64,000 nucleotides of DNA from Micromonospora sp. 15K316 (GTDB lineage Bacteria > Actinomycetota > Actinomycetes > Mycobacteriales > Micromonosporaceae): assembly GCF_004348525.1 (NCBI RefSeq), contig NZ_SMKG01000003.1, forward strand, positions 62,001 through 126,000. Direction: 5' to 3'. The notes under the pieces were generated by a model. It did no database searches. It saw only the letters and a program-made list of their open reading frames with translations, and had not been told where the DNA came from. A program made the translations under genes and the position numbers. This document shows, in pieces, positions 58,382-64,000 of this stretch (position 1 is its first letter; the number at the start of each line of letters is the position of its first letter).

Positions 58382-58604
58382 CGTGCTTCTCCAAAATCTG
58401 TCGCGCGCGGTCGAAGGAACTCAGATCGATAACCTCATCGGTGTCCAACATGACACCGAAATCGTCCTCGATCGCGGCGACGAGCGACATGTGCGCGAGC
58501 GAGTCCCACCGCTCGATTCCGCGATATTCCAAACTCTCCACCTCAGCGTCCTCGGGCAGTTCCAGGGCGGTTCGAAAGACGGTCCTCAGTCGCTGCAGTT
58601 CCAT
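58362..58604 (-). CDS. Acyl carrier protein
   Basis: 80 residues, acidic. The phosphopantetheine serine lies in [20 protein letters not shown] near residue 35, with the usual helix-loop fold before and after. An excellent GGAGGAAAAAA site precedes ATG 58604. First gene of the operon, so the carrier is made in register with its ligase, SDR, LuxE and LuxC partners. Not a fatty-acid-synthase AcpP by context. Confidence 0.92.
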   Translation of the reverse strand: MELQRLRTVFRTALELPEDAEVESLEYRGIERWDSLAHMSLVAAIEDDFGVMLDTDEVIDLSSFDRARQILEKHGVVLTD

Positions 58605-58755
58605 TTTTTCCTCCCTGACAGCTAGCACGACCACGCGTGCCGGCCGAGTGTAGCCGAGGTCCGGGAGCTCACCATCTGCGCTGGAATACACAGGAGATGT
58701 TCGCCTGGACGGCATTCCGCATTCACCCTGCCCGCGACGGCAGTTAACGGGAGTG

Positions 58756-58776
58756 CGTTGGCGTATTAACCCAACG
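58756..58776. promoter_or_regulatory. Inverted repeat in the ACP/pseB divergent promoter
   Basis: CGTTGG (58756-58761) and CCAACG (58771-58776) are perfect arms nine bases apart around CGTATTAAC, within the 242-base gap between the divergent ACP and pseB genes. Possible operator for coordinate control; GTTAACGG just upstream is the other AT-richer element. Confidence 0.4.
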
Positions 58777-58846
58777 GGCCTACCGTCACGATCCGTTCCG
58801 TCAGCCGGGCGCCGACCGCAAGCCACCACGACCGCGGGAGAAGCAA

Positions 58847-59827
58847 TTGAAAGAGCTGAATGGGTCCTCCATTCTGATCACCGGGGGAACGGGTTCCTTC
58901 GGGAAGGCCTTCCTCCGGCACGTCCTCGCCGAGGACGACCCGGCCCGGGTCGTGGTCTTCTCCCGTGACGAACTCAAGCAGTACGAGCTGCGCCAGCAGT
59001 TGGGCGACGACCCGCGGCTGCGCTGGTTCATCGGCGACATCCGGGACCGGCACCGGCTGACCCGGGCCATGCACGGGGTGGACCACGTCGTGCACGCGGC
59101 GGCGCTCAAGCAGGTGGACACCGCCGAGTACAACCCCTCGGAGTTCATCGCCACCAACATCACCGGCTGCCAGCACGTCGTCGACGCCGCCATCGAGGCG
59201 GGCGTGAAGAAGGTCATCGCGCTCTCCACCGACAAGGCGTCCAGCCCGATCAACCTGTACGGCGCCACCAAGCTCGTCGGCGACAAGCTGTTCATCTCCG
59301 CGAACCACTACGCCGCCCACCACCCGACCCGGTTCGCCGTGGTGCGGTACGGCAACGTGGTCGGCAGCCGCGGCTCGGTGGTCCCGCTCTTCCGCAGGCT
59401 GGCCGCCGAGGGCAAGAGCCTGCCGATCACGGACAAGCGGATGACCCGCTTCTGGATCACCCTGCCGCAGGCCGTCCAGTTCGTCGTCGACTCGTTCGAC
59501 CAGATGCAGGGCGGCGAGCTCTTCGTCCCGCGGATCCCGAGCATGCGGATCCTCGACCTGGTCGAGGCGGTCGCCCCGGACGCCACCACCCACGAGGTCG
59601 GCATCCGCCCCGGCGAGAAGCTCCACGAGGAGATGATCTCCCTGGACGACAGCCGCCGGACGCTGCGCGCCCCGGACCGGTTCATCGTCCAGCCGACGAT
59701 CGCCACCTGGGGCTACCAGCCGCCGGCCGACTGCGAGCCGGTGCCGGACAACTTCGCGTACCGGTCGGACAGCAACGACGAGTGGCTCAGCGTCGAGCAG
59801 CTCCGCCACGTTCTCGACGAACAGTGA
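58847..59827 (+). CDS. pseB: UDP-GlcNAc 4,6-dehydratase (inverting)
   Basis: 326 residues of the PseB/FlaA1 type: SSILITGGTGSFGKAFLRHVL, FSRDELKQYELRQQL, HAAALKQVDTAEYNP, LSTDKASSPINLYGATK and RYGNVVGSRGSV. It dehydrates UDP-GlcNAc with C5 inversion, the first step to pseudaminic acid. TTG 58847 is chosen because GGGAGAA lies five bases upstream and homology begins there. The stop overlaps the pseC ATG. Confidence 0.93.
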   Translation: MKELNGSSILITGGTGSFGKAFLRHVLAEDDPARVVVFSRDELKQYELRQQLGDDPRLRWFIGDIRDRHRLTRAMHGVDHVVHAAALKQVDTAEYNPSEFIATNITGCQHVVDAAIEAGVKKVIALSTDKASSPINLYGATKLVGDKLFISANHYAAHHPTRFAVVRYGNVVGSRGSVVPLFRRLAAEGKSLPITDKRMTRFWITLPQAVQFVVDSFDQMQGGELFVPRIPSMRILDLVEAVAPDATTHEVGIRPGEKLHEEMISLDDSRRTLRAPDRFIVQPTIATWGYQPPADCEPVPDNFAYRSDSNDEWLSVEQLRHVLDEQ

Positions 59828-60984
59828 TGGCGATGCTCCCGTACGGCCGGCAGTCGATCACCGAGGACGACGTCGAAGCAGTCGTCGCCGCCCTGCGCAG
59901 CGACTGGCTCACCACCGGTCCACAGGTCGACGGCTTCGAGGCCGATCTGGCCGAGTGGGCCGGTGGGGTCGGGTGCGCCGCCGTCTCCAACGGCACCGCG
60001 GCGCTGCACGTCGCGTACGCGGCGGCCGGCGTGGGACCCGGCGACGAGGTCGTCGTCCCGCCGATGACGTTCGTCGCGACGGCCAGCAGCGCTGTCGCGC
60101 TCGGCGCGAAGATCGTGTTCGCCGACGTCGAGGAGGAGACCTTCACCCTCGATCCGGCCGCGGTCGCCGCCGCCACCACGTCGCGTACCCGGGTCGTCTC
60201 GGCTGTCGACTACGCCGGCCACCCGGCCGACTACGACGCCCTGCGAACCGCCATGGATGGCTCGGACGCGCTGCTGCTCGCCGACGCCGCGCACTCGATC
60301 GGGGCCACCTACCGGGACCGGCCGGTCGGTACGCTCGCCGACCTGACCACGTTCTCCTTCTTCCCCACCAAGAACCTCACCACGGCCGAGGGAGGCGCGG
60401 TCGCCGCCACCGACCCGCGGCTGCTGGAGCGGGCCCGCCGGTTCCGCAACATCGGGTTGGTCCGCGACCGCGACGAGCAGCGCTGGCCGGACGAGGGTGG
60501 CTGGCACCAGGAGGTGCACGAGTTCGGGCTGAACTACCGGCTGCCGGACGTGCTCTGCGCGCTGGGCCGCAGCCAGCTGCGCCGGCTCGACGGCTTCCTC
60601 GCCCGGCGGGCCGAGCTGGTCGCCCGCTACGACGAGGCCCTGGCGGACCTGCCCGGCGTACTCACCCCGGGCCGGCGCTCCTGGGCGCGGCCGGCGTGGC
60701 ACCTCTACCCGGTCCGGATCCTCGACGGACGCCGCCGCGAGGTGTACGACCGGATGCGTGCGGCGGGCATCGGCGTGCAGGTGAACTACATTCCGGTGCA
60801 CTGGCACCCGGCCTTCGCCGACCTCGGCTACCGGCGCGGGTCCTGCCCGGTGGCTGAGTCGTTCTACGCCCAGGAACTCTCGCTGCCGCTCTACCCGACC
60901 CTGAGCGACGTCGACCAGGAGCGAGTCGTCGACGCGCTCGCCGCGGCGCTGCGGGGGCGGACGGCGCGGCCCGCCGCCGCCTGA
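59827..60984 (+). CDS. pseC: UDP-4-amino-4,6-dideoxy-AltNAc aminotransferase
   Basis: 385 residues of the DegT family, PseC branch: MLPYGRQSITEDDVEAVVAALRSDWLTTGP, the VPPMTFVATASS segment, ADAAHSIGATY and the PLP lysine in FSFFPTKNLTTAEGGAV near 190. Uses glutamate and PLP to aminate the product of PseB. One-base coupling (TGATG) to pseB. Confidence 0.93.
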   Translation: MAMLPYGRQSITEDDVEAVVAALRSDWLTTGPQVDGFEADLAEWAGGVGCAAVSNGTAALHVAYAAAGVGPGDEVVVPPMTFVATASSAVALGAKIVFADVEEETFTLDPAAVAAATTSRTRVVSAVDYAGHPADYDALRTAMDGSDALLLADAAHSIGATYRDRPVGTLADLTTFSFFPTKNLTTAEGGAVAATDPRLLERARRFRNIGLVRDRDEQRWPDEGGWHQEVHEFGLNYRLPDVLCALGRSQLRRLDGFLARRAELVARYDEALADLPGVLTPGRRSWARPAWHLYPVRILDGRRREVYDRMRAAGIGVQVNYIPVHWHPAFADLGYRRGSCPVAESFYAQELSLPLYPTLSDVDQERVVDALAAALRGRTARPAAA

Positions 60985-60994
60985 TGGGACGCTG

Positions 60995-61837
60995 ATGCAC
61001 CACGCCAACCACTTCTACGGCCACGCCCACGTGCTGGCCCGCTACGCGGGGCTGGGCACCGGGCACCCGCCGCGGATCAACGGTTACGTCCAGCACGGGT
61101 GGAACATCGGTGACGGGCTGGCCCCCGGCCACCCGTACGCCGAGCGCACCCCGAGCCTGCTCTGGTCCGAGCAGACCCGGCGGCGTGCCTGGTCCGTGGG
61201 GCGGCGCAACGTCGCCGTCATCGGTGCGCCCTTCGCGTACCTGCTGGCCATGGAGCCGGGCGACCCGCCGGCCGAGGAGCGGCAGGGCACCATCTGGTAC
61301 CCGTTCCACGGCTGGGAGGGGCAGCACGTCCACGGCGACCACAAGAAGCTGATCACCCTGATCCGGGAGACCGAGCCGGGCCCGGTGACCGTCTGCCTCT
61401 ACTGGCACGAGTACGGCATGCGCAAGGTCCGGCGGCTCTACGAGAACGCCGGTTTCCGAGTGATCTGCCACGGTTACCGGGGGCACTGGTGGAAGGACAC
61501 CGACCCGTACTTCCTCGACAAGCAGCTCGTCGAGCTGCGCCGGCACCGCCGGGTGGCCTCGAACCGGCTGACCAGCGCGATCTTCTACGGCATCGCGGCG
61601 GGCTGCGAGCCGGCCGTGTACGGCGACCCGATGGTGCTCGCCGACGAGGACCCCACCTTCGGCGGTACCGCCCGGATCCGCCGGCAGTGGCCGGAGCTGC
61701 ACGGGGCGTCGGTCGACCTCCCGACCGCCGTCGCGATCGCCCGGGACGAGTTGGGCACCGACCACCGCTGCACGCCGGCCGAGCTGCGTGAGCTGCTCGG
61801 CTGGGCGAACCTCCAGGAGGAACCAGTTGACCACTGA
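60995..61837 (+). CDS. Uncharacterised protein of the nonulosonic acid operon
   Basis: 280 residues, cytoplasmic, with a high content of aromatic and histidine residues (NHFYGHAHVLARYAGLG, NGYVQHGWNIGDGL, WYPFHGWEGQHVHGDH). IGAPFAYLL and FYGIAAGCEPAVYGDP resemble the donor-side motifs of GT-B proteins, so a glycosyltransferase-like fold is possible. It is not PseG, whose start motif is missing. Overlapped by the next gene by eleven bases. Confidence 0.75.
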   Translation: MHHANHFYGHAHVLARYAGLGTGHPPRINGYVQHGWNIGDGLAPGHPYAERTPSLLWSEQTRRRAWSVGRRNVAVIGAPFAYLLAMEPGDPPAEERQGTIWYPFHGWEGQHVHGDHKKLITLIRETEPGPVTVCLYWHEYGMRKVRRLYENAGFRVICHGYRGHWWKDTDPYFLDKQLVELRRHRRVASNRLTSAIFYGIAAGCEPAVYGDPMVLADEDPTFGGTARIRRQWPELHGASVDLPTAVAIARDELGTDHRCTPAELRELLGWANLQEEPVDH

Positions 61838-63629
61838 AACGGCACCGGCCGACCGGATCGTCCTCCCGGGCGGGGAGATGCTGACCTGGTCGGACCTGCC
61901 GGAGGACCGTCCGGTCACGGCAGGAGCACTGGCGGTGCTGGCGGCGCGGGTCGTACCGGCCGGAGCCTCCGTGCTGGTCGCCGGGCCGCACGACCCGGCG
62001 TTGCTCGACCGGCTCGCGCACGCGGAGGTGACCTGCCTGCTGCGCGGCTACCCCGACGGGGCGGCTCTGGCCCCGCGCGCCGCCCGGGTGGTGGTGGGCG
62101 GCCCCGCCGGCCTCGGCGACGAGGAGCGGTTCGACGTGGTGATCGCCGGGGCCGGGCTCGACCCGATCGAGTCGGTGGAGGGCGCGCGGCTGGGCTGGGG
62201 TGGGGTCCTCGACCGGCTCACCCGCGTACTGCGGCCCGGCGGCACCCTGCTGCTGTGGGCGGAGAACCCGATGGGGCTGCGCCGGCTGGTCGACACCGAC
62301 CCCTGGTACGCCCGGCGGGACGACGCCGCCTGGTCCGTCACCGGCGTCCTGGACATCGATCATCCGGCGAACCGGGATCAGCTGCGCGACCGCCTGGCCG
62401 GGGCCGGCCTGCGCCCGGACGCCTGCTTCGCGGCGTACCCGGACGCCGGCGCGCGGGCCCTGATCGACGCCGACGAACTGGCCGGCGGCGCGACGTGCGG
62501 GCTCTTCGACGCGGTGCTGCACGACGTCGGCGGCAACGGCTTCGCCGCCGCCACCGTGCTGCAGGACCCCGCCCGGCTCGCCGTGGACGCGCTGCACGCC
62601 GGGCTCGGCGCCGCGCTGGCCCCGGGCTGGGTCGTGCTCGCCACCAAGGAGCCGGCGTCCGGGCCGTCGGCCGCGCTGCCGGTGGCGCTCTTGCAGACCG
62701 GACCCGGCGGGGACGTGCTGGAGGTGGTCGCCGGCCCGCAGGGGTGGCGGTGGCAGGTGACGTCGACCGCTCGCAGCGAGACGCCGGCAGCGCCCTTCGC
62801 GACCCGCGAGGTGGCCTGCCGCGACCTGACCACGCTCGACGGTCAGCCGGTGCCGCAGGGACGGCTGCTGCGTACGCTGCTGCTCGACGCCGCCCTGCGC
62901 CGCGACCTGGACGGGCTGCGCCGACTGCTGCGCGGGTACGCGGAATGGCTGGCCGGGCAGGCCGGCGCGGACGGGGAGCTCGGTGGCGCGGTGGCGCTGG
63001 CGACCGTCGACAACGTGCTGCGCACCGACGGCGGGTACACGCTGCTCGACCCGAGCTGGCAGGTCACGGCGCCGCTGAACACGGAGGTGGTGCTCGCCCG
63101 CGGGCTGCGGCGGTTCGCCACCACACTGGTCACCGGCGGGTACGCCCACCCGTGGCCGTCCACGCTCGACATCGCGGGGCTCACCGTGGTGCTGGGCGGG
63201 GTGGCCGGCCACGACCTGTCCCGGGAGACCGTGTCGGCGGCGGTGGAGACCGAGGCCGCCGTGACCGCGGCGGTGCGCGGGCTGGACAACGAGGGACGGG
63301 GCGTGCTCCTGACCGAGCTGCGGGCGGTCGAGCCGACCGACCCGCCGGCCGGACCCCGCAGCTACCAGCAGCTACACGAGGCGTGGCGGCGCCAGCGCGA
63401 GGAACTGACCCGGCTCACGGCGCTGCTGAGGTGGACCGAGGAGCTGCTCACCTCGCGCGAACGGGCGCTGCGCCGGGCCGAGGTGAAGATCAATCTGCTC
63501 AGCGGCTCGGTGAGCTACCAGGTGGGAAGGTTCGCCGTCACCCCGGCCCGGCTGGCCCGGCGCGGGGCCCGCGCGGCCAAGCGTCGCGTCCGTGACGTGC
63601 TGGCGCCCAAGCCGCAGGAGGGGCAGTGA
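61827..63629 (+). CDS. Methyltransferase-like protein with C-terminal coiled coil
   Basis: 600 residues starting at TTG 61827 after CAGGAGGAACCAG. Residues about 30-200 look like a divergent SAM-methyltransferase fold (SVLVAGPHD, RFDVVIAGAGLDPIESVEG, LTRVLRPGGTLLLWAENP). The middle 300 residues were not recognised. The end has a heptad-like coil (about 510-565) and SVSYQVGRFAVTPARLARR, a tail common in surface-polysaccharide proteins. May link or modify glycan chains; function is unknown. Confidence 0.75.
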   Translation: MTTETAPADRIVLPGGEMLTWSDLPEDRPVTAGALAVLAARVVPAGASVLVAGPHDPALLDRLAHAEVTCLLRGYPDGAALAPRAARVVVGGPAGLGDEERFDVVIAGAGLDPIESVEGARLGWGGVLDRLTRVLRPGGTLLLWAENPMGLRRLVDTDPWYARRDDAAWSVTGVLDIDHPANRDQLRDRLAGAGLRPDACFAAYPDAGARALIDADELAGGATCGLFDAVLHDVGGNGFAAATVLQDPARLAVDALHAGLGAALAPGWVVLATKEPASGPSAALPVALLQTGPGGDVLEVVAGPQGWRWQVTSTARSETPAAPFATREVACRDLTTLDGQPVPQGRLLRTLLLDAALRRDLDGLRRLLRGYAEWLAGQAGADGELGGAVALATVDNVLRTDGGYTLLDPSWQVTAPLNTEVVLARGLRRFATTLVTGGYAHPWPSTLDIAGLTVVLGGVAGHDLSRETVSAAVETEAAVTAAVRGLDNEGRGVLLTELRAVEPTDPPAGPRSYQQLHEAWRRQREELTRLTALLRWTEELLTSRERALRRAEVKINLLSGSVSYQVGRFAVTPARLARRGARAAKRRVRDVLAPKPQEGQ

Positions 63630-63648
63630 ACGGGTGGAGGTGCCGCTG

Positions 63649-64000
63649 ATGCGGATCGTGGGAATCGTCCAGGCCCGGATGGGCTCGTCCCGGCTGCCGG
63701 GTAAGGTGTTGCGCCCGCTGGCGGGCCGCAGCGTGCTGGGCCGGGTGGTCCGCGCCGCCCGGGACAGCGGGGTGCTCGCCGACCTCGTGGTGGCGACCAG
63801 CACCGACCCGGTGGACGACGCGGTGGCCGCCGAGTGCGAGCGGCTCGCTGTGCCGTGCCACCGGGGCCCGGTCGACGACGTGCTGAGCCGGTTCGTCGGC
63901 GCGCTCGACGCTCATCCCGGGGACGCGGTCATGCGGTTCACCGCCGACTGCCCGCTGCTCGACCCGGAGATCATCACGACGGTGGCGTCGGTCTACCGGG
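63649..64000 (+). CDS. SpsF-type cytidylyltransferase, C-terminus cut by window edge
   Basis: At least 117 residues: IVGIVQARMGSSRLPGKVLRPLAG, then LVVATSTDPVDDAV, CHRGPVDDVLSRF and FTADCPLLDPEI. SpsF/PseF-like enzymes activate a nonulosonic or other sugar acid with CTP, here probably pseudaminic acid as CMP-Pse. GTG 63634 is an alternative start. The PseG hydrolase still needed for the pathway is not visible and may follow. Confidence 0.85.
   Translation, partial: MRIVGIVQARMGSSRLPGKVLRPLAGRSVLGRVVRAARDSGVLADLVVATSTDPVDDAVAAECERLAVPCHRGPVDDVLSRFVGALDAHPGDAVMRFTADCPLLDPEIITTVASVYR

Noticed and set aside
53960-58604. Bioluminescence operon
   Set aside because: LuxC and LuxE are present, but luxA, luxB, luxD and luxG are not; the flanking pse genes point to glycan work.

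Overview
The window is high-GC DNA (roughly 70 percent or more) with many GTG and TTG starts, strong GGAGG-type ribosome sites, tightly overlapping operons and an actinobacterial-style c-di-AMP riboswitch. It is most likely chromosome of a filamentous actinomycete. A Micromonosporaceae member such as Micromonospora or Actinoplanes is my best guess; it rests on composition and gene style, not on a marker gene.

Region 1 (1-19.5 kb) is mixed. It opens with a divergent pair of very large secreted proteins: an RHS/YD-repeat protein cut by the left edge, and a DNRLRE/FG-GAP/LamG/lectin-repeat protein. Then come an unusual long palindrome, an App1-type phosphatase, a GT-C membrane glycosyltransferase, YaaA, a possible WhiA-like protein without a DNA-binding tail, an SDR/AraC divergent pair, and a TAXI-type solute-binding lipoprotein convergent with a two-component system. 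Two small unknown genes follow.

Region 2 (19.7-44.3 kb) is a cell-surface glycopolymer locus. Five enzymes spread over it match the complete WbpA-B-E-D-I route to UDP-ManNAc(3NAc)A: acetyltransferase 19710, 6-dehydrogenase 22288, 2-epimerase 28818, 3-dehydrogenase 35980 and aminotransferase 37058. Interspersed are glycosyltransferases, GT-C membrane enzymes, a GalE-like epimerase, a decayed IS30 element, a TetR regulator, a Wzm/Wzt (TagG/TagH-like) exporter, a fused CDP-ribitol synthase (cytidylyltransferase plus reductase) and two membrane-anchored TagF/TarL-like polymerases. Together these suggest a ribitol-phosphate wall teichoic acid or related glycopolymer decorated with di-acetamido-uronic acid.

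Region 3 (44.3-49.5 kb) holds an alpha/beta hydrolase, an exported C39-type cysteine peptidase whose long leader carries a c-di-AMP (ydaO-type) riboswitch behind a good promoter, two small membrane or exported unknowns, and an acyltransferase-3 membrane protein.

Region 4 (49.7-64 kb) is a nonulosonic acid module: pyruvyltransferase, GT2, PseH-like acetyltransferase, PseI, then PseB, PseC, two unknown proteins and an SpsF-type cytidylyltransferase cut by the right edge. Between PseI and PseB, on the opposite strand, sits a fully overlapping five-gene operon: acyl carrier protein, SDR, AMP-ligase, LuxE and LuxC. This is a fatty-acid or thioester reductase set with no luciferase in view. It is the most unusual system here; I infer that it makes an acyl or aldehyde group for the surface glycan.
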